Below are positions 1 to 8,879 of a stretch of DNA of 64,000 bases, one piece after another (position 1 is the first letter of the stretch; each line of letters starts with the position of its first letter). The notes under the pieces were generated by a model that was not told the DNA's origin, did no database searches, and saw only the letters and a program-made list of their open reading frames with translations. This stretch comes from Myxococcus landrumus (GTDB lineage: Bacteria > Myxococcota > Myxococcia > Myxococcales > Myxococcaceae), in contig NZ_CP071091.1 in the NCBI RefSeq assembly GCF_017301635.1, forward strand, positions 7,370,501 to 7,434,500. Reading direction: 5' to 3'. The translations under genes and the position numbers were made by a program.

Positions 1-23
1 GTCACCGCCGCGGAGACTCCGCC

Positions 24-2228
24 ATGATGAAGCCCTTGGGGTTGTTCATCGCGCTCCTGTTGCTCGTGTCGCCCGCGCTGGCGGCGTCGCGCCTCCCGTC
101 CGAGTGTGAGCCGGCGAATCCAGCGGCGGCCGACGGCTCGGGTGAGTTCCCCGAAGAGGTGACGCGGGCGCTGGACGCGATGGTGCGCGCGGAGCTGGCC
201 CAGGGCCCCACGGTGGGCTTCTCCGTGGGCGTCTCGCGAGGGAGTCGGCGCTGGGTGTGTGGCTATGGCTTGCGGGACGTGGCGCGCAAGCTGCCCGTGA
301 CGCCGCGCACGACGTATCGGCTGGCCTCCATCACCAAGTCGTTCACCGCCGTCGCGGTGCTTCAGTTGGTGGAGCAGGGGAAGCTGAGCCTGGACGCGGA
401 CATCCACACGCTGGTGCCGAACTATCCGGCGAAGCAGTGGACCGTCACCGTGAGGGACTTGCTGGGACACCTCAGCGGGGTGCCGACGTATGACGGGTTC
501 GCCGCGACCATCAACGTGAAGCCCTTGAGCACGGCCGAGGCCGTCTCCGTCTTCTCCGAGAAGCCGCTCTCCTTCGAGCCACGCACCCGCTATCTGTACA
601 GCACGTGGGGCTACAACCTGCTGGGCGCGGCGGTGGAGACCGCGTCGGGGCAGTCCTATCGCGACTACCTGCGCGAGCATGTCTTCCAGCCCGCGGGCAT
701 GGCGCACGCGGACCTGGATGTCACCGCGACGCGCGACGAGCACCAGACGGTGGGCTACCGGCTGAAGGATGGCGTGGTGAAGACGTCGCGCTTCCTGGAT
801 GTGTCCAGCCGCTTCGGAGGGGGAGGCACTCGCGGCACGGTGGGGGACATGCTGGGCTTTGGTCGCGCGGTGCTGACCCATACGCTGGTGTCTCGCGACA
901 CCATGGGGATGATGCAGTCGTCCATGGCCACGCGGGATGGGCGGCTCACGGACTACGGCATGGGCTTCGCCACCTATCCGCTGCGCGGCCACTACCTGGT
1001 GGCGCACGCGGGAGGACAGCCGGAGACCACGACGCTGCTGGTGATGTTCCCCGCGGAGGACACGGTGATTGCGCTGGCCACCAACATCGAGGGCGAGGCC
1101 AAGCGCCTGCGCAGGCTGTCCATCCGGTTGATGGAAGGGGTGCTGGAGGCGGGGGCCACGCGCCGCGACGCGCACTTCGCCGACCCGGTGGACGCCGTGG
1201 TGTACGAGGGCCTGTCGCGCATCGTCAGCTACGGCCTGGCCTACCACCTGTGGGCCACGCGAGGGCCGGGCACGCTGTCTCCGGACGAGGACGTGCCCGG
1301 GGCGTTCGCCCGCGTGTCGGAGATGCTGGACCGCAAGCTCATCGCCAAGGATGCGAAGGCGGCGCTGGAGCGCATTCGCGGCGGGCATGACCCGAAGCTG
1401 GGCTCCGTGTTCATCCGCGTGGGCGCGCACATGGCTCGTGTGCTGGAGAAGGCACACGGGCCCGAGCGACTCCTGGCGTACCCGTCGGAGGGACCGCTGT
1501 CGTTCTTCGCGGACTACCTGGCCGCGTGTGAGGCGCGGGGCACGGCCGACACGCAGCGACTGGGCGAGCCGCTGCGCGGGGACCTGCTGCGCTTCGTGGC
1601 GGGGTGGAAGCGCGCGGAGGTGCCGGCGGAGCTGCGGCGCCTGCGGTTGGACGAGGTGCAGAATCCGGAGACGCACTGGCCCGCGCTCAAGAAGGCGGCG
1701 GCGCTGTGGCCCGAGCTTCGCCCGGACTACACGGACGAGCTGGTGCGCGTCGCGGAGGGGTTCGGGTGGCGCAAGCAGTTGCCCATGCGGCTGCGCTGGC
1801 TGGCGCGCGCGGTGGAGGTGTCGCCCCGGAGCGTGGAGGCGCGGCTGGCGTTGTCGCAGGCATTGCTGGTGGCGAAGCGGGATGAAGAGGTGCTGCCGCT
1901 GCTGCGCGAGGCCCTGGAGACACCTCAGGGCGCGCTGGCGCTGGCGCCCATGATGTTGCTCAAGCGGCTGATTGAGCCGGAGTCGCCGCGCGTGGCGCTG
2001 GGGTTGTTGCGCGCGGGCGTCGCGCTGCATCCGGAGTCCCCCGAGCTGTGGGAGGCCCTGGCGAAGCGGGAGAAGGCCCAGGGGCACAAGGCGGAGGCTC
2101 GCGCGGCGCTGCGACAGGCTCGGCGTGCGCGAGAGGCTCGGCCGGAGCCGGCCGCTGATTCCGTCGTTCGTGGCGCAGGGCCTGTACCGGATGACCACGG
2201 GCTGGTGCGTCCGCGTCAGGCGCTCTGA
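24..2228 (+). CDS. Secreted serine hydrolase (beta-lactamase class C fold) with long TPR-like C-terminal region
   Basis: 734 aa. Residues 1-21 form a Sec signal peptide ending ALA-A. Residues about 45-370 are a class C beta-lactamase/DD-peptidase fold: S102-I-T-K105 is the catalytic SxxK, Y192-S-T sits where the family has YxN (Asn replaced by Thr), and H328-A-G330 stands for the KTG-like HxG box. Family members hydrolyse peptides, esters or beta-lactams; the substrate here cannot be told. The last ~360 residues are helical, and residues 630-725 resemble TPR units, suggesting an attached protein-binding module. This is about twice the usual length of the catalytic domain. ATG at 24 or 27 are both possible starts. 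Confidence 0.85.
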   Translation: MMKPLGLFIALLLLVSPALAASRLPSECEPANPAAADGSGEFPEEVTRALDAMVRAELAQGPTVGFSVGVSRGSRRWVCGYGLRDVARKLPVTPRTTYRLASITKSFTAVAVLQLVEQGKLSLDADIHTLVPNYPAKQWTVTVRDLLGHLSGVPTYDGFAATINVKPLSTAEAVSVFSEKPLSFEPRTRYLYSTWGYNLLGAAVETASGQSYRDYLREHVFQPAGMAHADLDVTATRDEHQTVGYRLKDGVVKTSRFLDVSSRFGGGGTRGTVGDMLGFGRAVLTHTLVSRDTMGMMQSSMATRDGRLTDYGMGFATYPLRGHYLVAHAGGQPETTTLLVMFPAEDTVIALATNIEGEAKRLRRLSIRLMEGVLEAGATRRDAHFADPVDAVVYEGLSRIVSYGLAYHLWATRGPGTLSPDEDVPGAFARVSEMLDRKLIAKDAKAALERIRGGHDPKLGSVFIRVGAHMARVLEKAHGPERLLAYPSEGPLSFFADYLAACEARGTADTQRLGEPLRGDLLRFVAGWKRAEVPAELRRLRLDEVQNPETHWPALKKAAALWPELRPDYTDELVRVAEGFGWRKQLPMRLRWLARAVEVSPRSVEARLALSQALLVAKRDEEVLPLLREALETPQGALALAPMMLLKRLIEPESPRVALGLLRAGVALHPESPELWEALAKREKAQGHKAEARAALRQARRAREARPEPAADSVVRGAGPVPDDHGLVRPRQAL

Positions 2229-2230
2229 CG

Positions 2231-2246
2231 CGCCGACCGGTCGGCG
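2231..2246. repeat. Perfect 16-bp palindrome CGCCGACCGGTCGGCG
   Basis: The palindrome begins two bases after the stop codon of the serine hydrolase. It is perfectly self-complementary, so it could be a protein-binding site or a short 6-bp stem with a CCGG loop. No U-tract follows, so a classical intrinsic terminator is not supported. The rest of 2229-2377 shows no other clear signal. Confidence 0.5.
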
Positions 2247-2377
2247 AGGGTCTGCCTTCCGCTCACGGCCCTTCCGCGACCGTTGAGCCACGGCGACGCC
2301 TTGGGCGTTCGGCCTCTTGCGACACTCCGTCGGGTTCGCGCTGCTCGAACAGCGCGCTCTCGAAGGGGGGTCCGAGG

Positions 2378-3139
2378 ATGGTTGAAGCGCCCGCAGTCGC
2401 GGTTTTCGCAAGTCAGGCCGCCGTCGCGCGTGATGACTCGCGGAGTGAGGTTCGCGAAGCCTCGACCGGCCCCGAGCCGCTCGAGCCGCTCCCCTGGGAC
2501 CGGCGGGCGGAGCTGGGCTTGGGGGAGGCTTTCCGGCTGACGTGCAAGGAAGTGCTGCTCCGCCCCGGGGCCGCGCTCGGGCGGATGGGGACCGAAGGAA
2601 CCCTCGGGGGCTCGCTGCTCTTCGCGCTGCTGGGCTTCTGTGTTGGCGCGCTGCCCACGGCCGCGCTCGTCATCCTCATCGGACTTGGGAAGGTCCTCGA
2701 TTTGCCGACGGGGGAGATAGACCCCTACCTGCTCTGGATTGAGGTCATCCTGCCCCTGCGCTACGTGGGCGCGGCGCTGGTGCTCTCGCCTGTCGCGACG
2801 TTCCTGGCCTCGGGGGTGGACCACGGGATGTTGCGGATGTTCGGAGCGTCCAGTTCATTCCGCACGACGCTGCGGGCCCATGCCCTGTCCCAGGGCGTCT
2901 TCCTGATAGGCGTGGTGCCTGTCTTCTCTTTGCCCGTGATGCTGCCCTGGCAGCTGGGGTTGCGTTTCATGGCGTACAGGAAGCTGCACCGCCTGGGGTG
3001 GGGAGGGACAGCGGTCGCCATGGTGCTGCCCTGGATGGTCCTGGGCGCCCTGGGCTTTGTCGTCTATTGCTTCAGTTGGGCGTGGGAGGCCGCGTATGAG
3101 CCGGCCTTCGAGGGCGACCACTTCCTCTACAAGGACTGA
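2378..3139 (+). CDS. Yip1-like multi-pass membrane protein
   Basis: 253 aa. A charged, Pro-rich N-terminus of ~45 residues precedes EVLLRPGAALGRM, the segment that leads into the first membrane helix in bacterial Yip1-like proteins. Four to five hydrophobic helices follow (about residues 78-100, 127-148, 170-190, 205-235). The fold is known in myxobacteria but its function is unknown. The ATG at 2378 has GGGGGG and GAGG purines just upstream. A truncated copy of its N-terminal half lies directly downstream, showing a local tandem duplication. Confidence 0.6.
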   Translation: MVEAPAVAVFASQAAVARDDSRSEVREASTGPEPLEPLPWDRRAELGLGEAFRLTCKEVLLRPGAALGRMGTEGTLGGSLLFALLGFCVGALPTAALVILIGLGKVLDLPTGEIDPYLLWIEVILPLRYVGAALVLSPVATFLASGVDHGMLRMFGASSSFRTTLRAHALSQGVFLIGVVPVFSLPVMLPWQLGLRFMAYRKLHRLGWGGTAVAMVLPWMVLGALGFVVYCFSWAWEAAYEPAFEGDHFLYKD

Positions 3140-3142
3140 GGG

Positions 3143-3349
3143 TTGTGTTCTCCCCCTTCCCTGTTCGCGTCCGCCATCTCGGGTGGGATGGATGAGGATG
3201 GCGACCCGCGCGAGGAGATGGGCCGCGTGGAGGTGCTGCTGCGTCCAGGTGCCACGTTCTCCCGGATGCAGCCCGAGGGGAGCGTGAGTGACTCCCTCCT
3301 GTTCGGGCTGTTCGGTTTGTTCCTCCGCGAGAGCGGCGGCATCCGATAG
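3143..3349 (+). pseudogene. Truncated remnant of a second Yip1-like gene
   Basis: A 68-codon frame beginning four bases after the intact neighbour. It contains EVLLRPGATFSRMQPEGSV and then the start of a first membrane helix, aligning residue by residue with the intact protein (EVLLRPGAALGRMGTEGTL). It stops after the sequence RESGGIR, so only the first helix is left and all later membrane segments are missing. The best reading is a tandem paralog cut off by deletion. A short expressed membrane peptide cannot be excluded. Confidence 0.7.
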
Positions 3350-3380
3350 CCACCCCGCCGTCTTCGCGCGCGGCGCGAGG

Positions 3381-4475
3381 CTACTGCGCCGCGGACGTCC
3401 CGGACGGAATCGCCGCGGTGACGGTGCGCGGCTTGGGCCAGAAGCGCGCGTCGTGCACACCCTCCAGGTGCGCGATGCGCTTCTTGGTCCGCGTGTCGTA
3501 GATGCGCGCGTCGTGGTCCGACGTCACCAGCAACAGCGAGCCCCTCACGCGCAGCTCCACCACCGACGTGGGCGACAGCGACAGGGACTCCGGCTCGGCG
3601 AGGCGATCACTCAGCTCCCAGCGCAGCGGTGGCATCAGCACCGGCAGCTCCCGCGCCGCGCGCCACGCGTACAGCGGCCCGCCATGCGTCTCCAGCGACA
3701 CCCACGTGCCGAACTCCGTGTGGCCCTTGTCCTTCACCACCGCGTCCAGCCGCACCGCGTCCTCACTGCCCTCGGAGAGCTCCGTGGCCGTGGGCTCATC
3801 CGGGTCCTGTCCCGACGTCGAGGACACCAACTGCGTCGCGGTGGCCAGCACCGTCGTGCCCGGCGCATCCTCCGTCTCGTACACCGTGGCCACCGACTCG
3901 ACGCGCCGCCACTGCTCACCCTCGCGGCGATATGCGTGCGCCAGGCCCGCGCTGCCTTCCGTCTCCGGCACCGGGAGCCGACGGCCATCCACGACGAAGA
4001 ACTCCTCGCCTCGCTCCGCCTTGCGCGTCAGTCCCTCCAGTTGTGACACGAGCGCCACGGTGTGGCCCTGCGCGTCAAAGCCCAGCGAGTCGGTGTGCCC
4101 TTCGGCCGGGAGAGAGAGCGGCAGGGGGCCCTGGTCGGACTCGAAGTCCACCCTCCAGGCGCGCGGCGGCGTGGCGCCATGGCCCCGGTCCACCATCGCG
4201 CCCTGCTTGCCGTCCGCGCTCCAGGCCAGGTCCAGTTGGTCGCAATTCGCGTCCACGGTGGCCACGGCCTTGCGTGCGCCCGTGGTGTCCTGGCGAATCC
4301 AGGTGCAGCCCGAAGGGGACGCGTCCTGGAGGAGGGAGAGGGTGAAGGTGGCGGTGGGCTCCGCGGTGGGACGAGGCGCCGGTGCGGACGTGGGCGCGGG
4401 GTCCTGTGACTTCTTGCAGGCTCCGCAGAGAAGCACGGAGCCAAGGAAGAACGCGGGGCCGAGGCGGCGGAGCAT
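3381..4475 (-). CDS. Lipoprotein with beta-propeller-like (PD40/WD40-type) repeats
   Basis: 364 aa. A signal peptide ends in the lipobox LCGAC with Cys20 as the lipidated residue, followed by a Pro/Ala/Thr-rich linker. The rest is beta-rich with repeated segments such as LDLAWSADGKQGAM and DSLGFDAQGHTVALVSQL, the style of TolB/WD40-like propellers that unfold as 'compute, display, compare' blades. No catalytic residues were recognised. The ATG at 4475 has a GGAGAG ribosome site six bases upstream. A strong inverted repeat (4495-4532) lies in the leader. Function unknown; likely a cell-envelope protein. Confidence 0.65.
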   Translation of the reverse strand: MLRRLGPAFFLGSVLLCGACKKSQDPAPTSAPAPRPTAEPTATFTLSLLQDASPSGCTWIRQDTTGARKAVATVDANCDQLDLAWSADGKQGAMVDRGHGATPPRAWRVDFESDQGPLPLSLPAEGHTDSLGFDAQGHTVALVSQLEGLTRKAERGEEFFVVDGRRLPVPETEGSAGLAHAYRREGEQWRRVESVATVYETEDAPGTTVLATATQLVSSTSGQDPDEPTATELSEGSEDAVRLDAVVKDKGHTEFGTWVSLETHGGPLYAWRAARELPVLMPPLRWELSDRLAEPESLSLSPTSVVELRVRGSLLLVTSDHDARIYDTRTKKRIAHLEGVHDARFWPKPRTVTAAIPSGTSAAQ

Positions 4476-4494
4476 GAGGCTCTCCGATGCGGGT

Positions 4495-4532
4495 TTCCTC
4501 CCACCATCGCAGAACGCCGGGCGTGGGAGGAA
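4495..4532 (-). promoter_or_regulatory. 10-bp-arm inverted repeat in the leader of the lipoprotein gene
   Basis: TTCCTCCCAC (4495-4504) and GTGGGAGGAA (4523-4532) are perfect reverse complements separated by 18 bases. The element ends about 20 bases before the lipoprotein start codon, upstream of its GGAGAG ribosome site. It could act as an RNA stem-loop or as a regulator operator. Confidence 0.5.
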
Positions 4533-4619
4533 GTCACCTGCGGAGTACAGCGTGAAGAAGTTTCGGATAGCCCACGCGCGGCGGGTGTCAAATGCCCCGG
4601 TGCTGTCGAGTGGTTCTAC

Positions 4620-5075
4620 TCAGACGAGCCAGCCGCTCTCATCAAGGAAGAGGTCCTCGCTGAAGATGGGCGCGTCCTCGCGCGCGGCCACGGCGTCCGC
4701 CATGTAGAGGCTCTGGCCATCCTTGACGACGTGCATCACGCGAAGCTCCTCGCGAGCGCGTGGTGTCACGGTGAGCGGGTTGCCGTTGAGCACGACGAAG
4801 TTGGCGCGCTGGCCGGGCTCGAGCGTGCCTTGTGGTTCCTGTTCGACATTCCCGGGCGGGGCGTCGTCATCGACGATGGCGGGAATCATCGTCCCGCCCC
4901 GCATCGAGACGACCTCGGTGTCGGGTCCTTGAAACGCGAAGACCTCGTGGCGCGTGCCCACGGCGAGGATGCGGCCGCCCTGGAGCGCCACGGCCTGGGC
5001 GGTGGGCTGGCGTTCGTTCATGGTGAGGAGGGTGCCCCCCTCGAAGATGCGGTCGGCGGGTTGGGTGGGGTCCAT
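4620..5075 (-). pseudogene. Amidohydrolase (YtcJ-like) with the catalytic barrel deleted in frame
   Basis: 151 codons. Residues 1-70 match the N-terminus of YtcJ-type metal-dependent amidohydrolases (GGTLLTMNERQPTAQAVAL, GGRILAVG, GGTMIPAIVD). Residues 75-151 match the C-terminus (GTLEPGQRANFVVLNGNPL, then VVKDGQSLYMAD). The ~400 residues that normally lie between, including the HxH metal ligands following PGFIDAHSH, are absent, and the junction falls at about IPAIVDDD/APPGN. The reading frame is kept, so a small non-enzymatic protein may still be made, but no hydrolase activity is expected. Confidence 0.75.
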
Positions 5076-5274
5076 GTTCTTGCTCGGGAGCGGGGGTTAC
5101 CCAGGCAAGTTGTTGTCGGGAGCGGAGTGCGTCCACGGGGCAGGGACGTGTCGCATCGTCGCCTGAGTGCTCGCGCGCCGGGGAGGGAGCGCCGTGCGGA
5201 CGGCCCCTGGGCCCCTGGGCGCGAGTTGCCCTTGGCGGCGGGCATCCCCACGGTGTCCAGGAGGTGGTGCGCAC

Positions 5275-5994
5275 ATGCCCCTCGACCTGTCGGAGCCCCA
5301 TTTCCAGGAAGAGGTCATCGCCGCGGGGACGATGGTGGCGGACCTGGCGGGCGTGTTCTCCGGCTCCGTGCTGGGGGCACTGCTGGCCGAGCGGCGGAAG
5401 ATGGACCTGATGGGCTTCCTGGTGCTGGGGCTGGTGTCCGGCGTGGGCGGCGGCATCCTGCGCGACACGCTGTTGCAGGTGGGGCCTCCGCTGGCGCTGG
5501 TGAAGCCGTCCTATCTGGTGGCGGCCTTCACGGGCGCGCTCGCCGCGTTCATCTTCGAGCTGAAGCACGGGCCCACGGTGAAGCTGCTGTCCACGCTGGA
5601 CGCGCTGACGCTGGGCTCGTTCGCGGTGGCGGGGACGCAGCGCACGCTGGAAGTCGGATTGAGTCCCGGAACCGCGGTGCTCATCGGCATCATCGCCGCC
5701 GCGGGAGGAGGCGTCATCCGGGACGTGCTCATCCGACGCACGCCCACGGTGATGAGACCCGAGCCCGGGTACTACGCGCTGGCCGCGCTGGCCGCGAGCC
5801 TCGTCTGTCTGGCCTTCTCGCTGACCGGGCACCGCCGCCTCGCGCTGGTGGCGGGAATGGCGGTGGGCGCGGCGGTGCGATTGATATCCGTGAGGCGTGG
5901 CTGGCGGCTGCCCATCAAACGCACGCGTGCGCCCCCCATCGAGGAGGATGACTTCGGCGGGCGCAGCGAGAGCGAGATGCGCTCCAGGCGCTGA
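5275..5994 (+). CDS. TRIC/YadS (UPF0126) family membrane channel protein
   Basis: 239 aa. It shows the duplicated three-helix arrangement of trimeric intracellular cation channel homologs. The two Gly-rich signatures VSGVGGGILRDTLL and IAAAGGGVIRDVLI occur in each half, with seven membrane helices in total. Prokaryotic members conduct cations. A charged, cytoplasmic tail rich in Arg, Glu and Ser follows. The ATG at 5275 was chosen because AGGAGGTGG sits seven bases upstream; an earlier in-frame ATG (5167) would add 36 residues that look non-coding. Confidence 0.8.
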   Translation: MPLDLSEPHFQEEVIAAGTMVADLAGVFSGSVLGALLAERRKMDLMGFLVLGLVSGVGGGILRDTLLQVGPPLALVKPSYLVAAFTGALAAFIFELKHGPTVKLLSTLDALTLGSFAVAGTQRTLEVGLSPGTAVLIGIIAAAGGGVIRDVLIRRTPTVMRPEPGYYALAALAASLVCLAFSLTGHRRLALVAGMAVGAAVRLISVRRGWRLPIKRTRAPPIEEDDFGGRSESEMRSRR

Positions 5995-6002
5995 GCCGCG
6001 GG

Positions 6003-6194
6003 TCAGGGCTGTTTCTTGCGCAGCACCTCCGCGGGAAGGTTGCGCCGGAAGGGGCGCAGGAGCGCCGCCACCACCGGGGCGACGGGGATGGGCAGGGCCA
6101 CGAGGATGAGGATGAAGAGGAGGCGGAACGCGCGACGAAGGTGTCGCGCCAGGGCGCATGCGACATCGCGCGCCCGCGAGAGAAAGCGAGACAT
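6003..6194 (-). CDS. Small single-pass membrane protein, unknown
   Basis: 63 aa. An Arg-rich N-terminus precedes one hydrophobic helix (LLFILILVALPIPVAPVVAALL) and a basic tail ending in KKQP. The start at 6194 has AGGAG seven bases upstream, favouring it over an earlier in-frame ATG at 6230. The gene converges on the TRIC-like gene with eight bases between stops. No family was recognised. Confidence 0.5.
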   Translation of the reverse strand: MSRFLSRARDVACALARHLRRAFRLLFILILVALPIPVAPVVAALLRPFRRNLPAEVLRKKQP

Positions 6195-6244
6195 GGTTGC
6201 TCCTGTGACTGGGTGACTTCCGGAGGACACGACTCCGGAAGCGC

Positions 6245-6547
6245 TCAGTGCAGGAGCGACCGATGCAGCAGGAAGAGGCGGCGGGTGGGGCCCGGTGGCT
6301 CGAGCGGGACGTGACTCGGGGACTCCGAGGGCGCGTCAGGTGTCGTGAGCCGGGAGACCTCCCGAGGCGCGAGCCGCGCATAGCGCACCAGCTCTGGAGC
6401 CTGGGGGACGGCCGTGGGTCCGCCCGCCTGGGCCGCGACGGAGACGGGAGGCGGCGGCGTGTGCGCGGCGGCTCCTCCGCCCACGAGCGTCAGACAGGCG
6501 AGGACCAGTCTGAGCCAGCGCAGGAGGCGAGGAGGATGCCCGGGCAT
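6245..6547 (-). CDS. Small secreted or anchored protein, unknown
   Basis: 100 aa with an Arg-rich N-terminus and a hydrophobic stretch ending GGGAAA, which fits a Sec signal peptide or anchor. The rest is rich in Pro, Ala and Val with no motif that I recognise. It lies upstream of the small membrane protein on the same strand (50-base gap), so the two may be co-transcribed. Coding status is supported only by the signal-like N-terminus and absence of competing frames. Confidence 0.4.
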   Translation of the reverse strand: MPGHPPRLLRWLRLVLACLTLVGGGAAAHTPPPPVSVAAQAGGPTAVPQAPELVRYARLAPREVSRLTTPDAPSESPSHVPLEPPGPTRRLFLLHRSLLH

Positions 6548-6648
6548 GCGGGCGTCACATTACCACGCGTCCGGGTGAGTCAAGCCGGCCCGTCACTCCG
6601 CCCGTGCCATCGTGCGCACGGGCGGGTGTGAGGCGCGGTGTGCCGCGC

Positions 6649-7761
6649 CTATTCCGAGTACAGCTCCGCGGAGGAGTACAGCTCGGGCTCCTCCTGGCTG
6701 CTGCCGCCCACGATGAGCACCTTGCCGTTGGTCAGCAGCGTCGCCGTGTGGCCCTGCGTGGCCGAGTCATAGCCGCCCAGGTGCAGCGTCCAGTTGGCCG
6801 GGTCGAAGATTTCCGCGGAGCCTCCCATCTGGTTGCGGGTGCCGCGCGCGACCAGCACCTTGCCCGACGGCAGGAGCGTCATGGAGTGGCTCCTGCGCCG
6901 CTCCTCGTTCGCATACGAGACGTACTCCCACGCGTTGTCCTCCGGCCAGAACAGCCACGCGCCGCTGGCGTACTGTCCCGTCTCCTGTCCCGTGACGAGC
7001 ACCGCGCCCTGGTTCAACAACACGGCCGCGTGTCCGTAGAAGGCCGGCGGGTCCGCCACGCGGCTCCACGTGCCCGTGCTCACGTCGTAGACCTCGGCGG
7101 CGGTGTCGACGCCGTTGTCGCTGACGACCAGGACGTTGTCGTCGGGCAGCCGCGTGGCGCTGGGCTTGCCCGCGACGACGGACGTGGAGCCGGTGGCCGT
7201 CCACAGGCCCGTCGCCGGGTCATAGAGCTCCGCGGTCTTCAGCGCCGCCGGGGAGTAGCCGCCGAACACCAGCACCTTGCCATTGGCCAGGAGCACCGCC
7301 TGATGGTCCTGGCGCGCGGTGCCCAGGCTGCCCGTGGCGCTCCAGGTGTTGGTGGCCGGGTCATAGAGCTCCGCGCTCGACAGCGTGCTCGGGCCCGCGC
7401 CGCCCACGACGAGCACCTTGCCGTTGGCCAGCAGCGTCGCCGTGTGCCGCGACCGCGCCAGGCTCATCGACGCCGACGCGCTCCAGGTGTTCAGGGCCGC
7501 GTTGTACGTCTCCGTCGTCGCCGTCACCGAGCTCCAGTCCCTGCCGCCCGTGACCAGCACCGCGCCGGACGGGAGCCGGGTCGCCGTGTGGTGCGCGCGA
7601 ATCCGGCTCATGCTCGGCGCGGAGGACCAGGGCGACAGCGTCGTCCTGCTGGCCCCGGTGACAGGCGCCCCGGCGAGCGCGGACGGTGCACCCACCGCCG
7701 TCATCAGCGCTCCGCACAGCCCCAGGCCCAGCCACTTCTTCACGAAAATCCCTCGGGTCAT
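6649..7761 (-). CDS. Secreted kelch-repeat beta-propeller protein
   Basis: 370 aa from the ATG at 7761, which has GAGGAA upstream. A signal peptide ends near ALAGAP. At least six kelch units follow, each with the pattern HTATLLANGKVLVVGG, then AELYDPATNTWS. This double-Gly plus Tyr/Trp spacing is diagnostic of kelch propellers. Such secreted or surface propellers bind proteins or sugars and are abundant in myxobacteria. No catalytic Cys/Tyr pair of galactose oxidase was seen. The gene is divergent from the LysR gene. Confidence 0.85.
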   Translation of the reverse strand: MTRGIFVKKWLGLGLCGALMTAVGAPSALAGAPVTGASRTTLSPWSSAPSMSRIRAHHTATRLPSGAVLVTGGRDWSSVTATTETYNAALNTWSASASMSLARSRHTATLLANGKVLVVGGAGPSTLSSAELYDPATNTWSATGSLGTARQDHQAVLLANGKVLVFGGYSPAALKTAELYDPATGLWTATGSTSVVAGKPSATRLPDDNVLVVSDNGVDTAAEVYDVSTGTWSRVADPPAFYGHAAVLLNQGAVLVTGQETGQYASGAWLFWPEDNAWEYVSYANEERRRSHSMTLLPSGKVLVARGTRNQMGGSAEIFDPANWTLHLGGYDSATQGHTATLLTNGKVLIVGGSSQEEPELYSSAELYSE

Positions 7762-7945
7762 TCGTTCCTCGTCATGATGTGTGGGTGAGGCCCGCATTGT
7801 GAGGGGAGGGTCCGACGTCCGGCCGCGTCTTCCTCGTCAACAGTGCGTGACGTCGCGGAATATCAGTCACCGTATTGCATTGGAAACACGATGTATCAGA
7901 CGCGTGGCGCTGGTCCTACATGCACGTCCATGGCAGCCTGCGCCG

Positions 7946-8848
7946 GTGCCGGAGCCCTTGTTCGATGACCTGCTGGGCCTCGCGTGCTTCGCGCGCGTGG
8001 TGGAGTTGCGTTCATTCACCCAGGCCGCCACGGCGCTGGGGGTGTCCAAGTCGGTGGTGAGCGCGCGGGTCTCCCGCCTGGAGTCCCGCGTCGGGGAGCG
8101 GCTGCTCATCCGCACCACCCGCAAGCTCTCCGTCACCAACGCGGGGATGGAGGTGTATGCCCACTGCGAGCGCCTGCTGAAGGAGGCCAGCGCCGCGACG
8201 CGAGGCGCCTCCGACGCGGGGCGGGGCGCGCTGCGTATCAACGCGCCCATCAGCTTCGCGCAGATGTATCTGGCGGGTCCCCTGGCGCGCTTCCTGGCCA
8301 CCCATCCTGGCGCCTCGGTGGAAGTCCGGCTGAGTGACACGCTGGTCGACCTGGTCGAGGAGCGCGTGGACGTCGCGCTGAGAATCTCCCGGCTGCGCGA
8401 CTCCACCTTCGTGGCCCGGAAGCTCACCGCCACCTCGCTGGTCGTGTGCGCCGCGCCCGCGTACCTGAAGCGCCGGGGGACGCCGAAGCACCCCGACGAG
8501 TTGGCCCGTCACGACTGCCTGCGCTACCTGCACCTGCGCGCGGAGGACGAGTGGCGCTTCCACGGCCCCAAGGGCCGCATCCCCGTGTCCGTGCAGGGCC
8601 CCCTGGCCGTGGGCAACGGGACGCTGTTGCGCGAGGCCGTGGCGGAGGGGGTGGGGCTGGCCGTGCTGCCGCGCTTCATGGTGGACGCGGACCTGCGCTC
8701 GGGCCGGCTCGTCACCGTGCTGGATGCCTTCGCCCCCAAGCCCATCGGCATCTACGCCGTGCACGCGGCGGGGCGCTCCACGCCGCCCCTCGTCCGCGCC
8801 CTGCTGGACGTGCTGGCCTCCGAGTTCCGCTCCGTCGAGTGGACCTGA
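7946..8848 (+). CDS. LysR-family transcriptional regulator
   Basis: About 300 aa. An N-terminal winged helix (FARVVELRSFTQAATALG, then VSKSVVSARVSRLE) is followed by a substrate-binding domain with the RINAPISFAQMYLAG, ALRISRL and GVGLAVLPRFMV segments typical of the CrgA/AaeR-like branch. It binds DNA and responds to a small molecule. The start is uncertain: a GTG at 7946 gives the normal length, and no good ribosome site distinguishes it from GTG 7904 or TTG 7958. The DoxX-family gene lies 118 bases downstream and may be its target. Confidence 0.85.
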   Translation: MPEPLFDDLLGLACFARVVELRSFTQAATALGVSKSVVSARVSRLESRVGERLLIRTTRKLSVTNAGMEVYAHCERLLKEASAATRGASDAGRGALRINAPISFAQMYLAGPLARFLATHPGASVEVRLSDTLVDLVEERVDVALRISRLRDSTFVARKLTATSLVVCAAPAYLKRRGTPKHPDELARHDCLRYLHLRAEDEWRFHGPKGRIPVSVQGPLAVGNGTLLREAVAEGVGLAVLPRFMVDADLRSGRLVTVLDAFAPKPIGIYAVHAAGRSTPPLVRALLDVLASEFRSVEWT

Positions 8849-8863
8849 GCCCCGTCGGGGATT

Positions 8864-8879
8864 GTTCTGCTGGGAGAAC
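8864..8879. promoter_or_regulatory. Inverted repeat upstream of the DoxX gene, possible LysR operator
   Basis: GTTCT and AGAAC are perfect 5-bp arms around a 6-bp spacer, sitting 88-103 bases before the DoxX start codon. LysR regulators often bind short dyads of this kind, and the LysR gene ends just upstream. A CCCCG-T-CGGGG palindrome precedes it at 8850-8860. This is a suggestion from position only. Confidence 0.3.

Noticed and set aside
5167..5274. Upstream ATG extending the TRIC-like protein by 36 residues
   Set aside because: The extension is Arg/Gly/Pro-rich with no membrane or domain match, and a strong AGGAGGTGG site serves the ATG at 5275.
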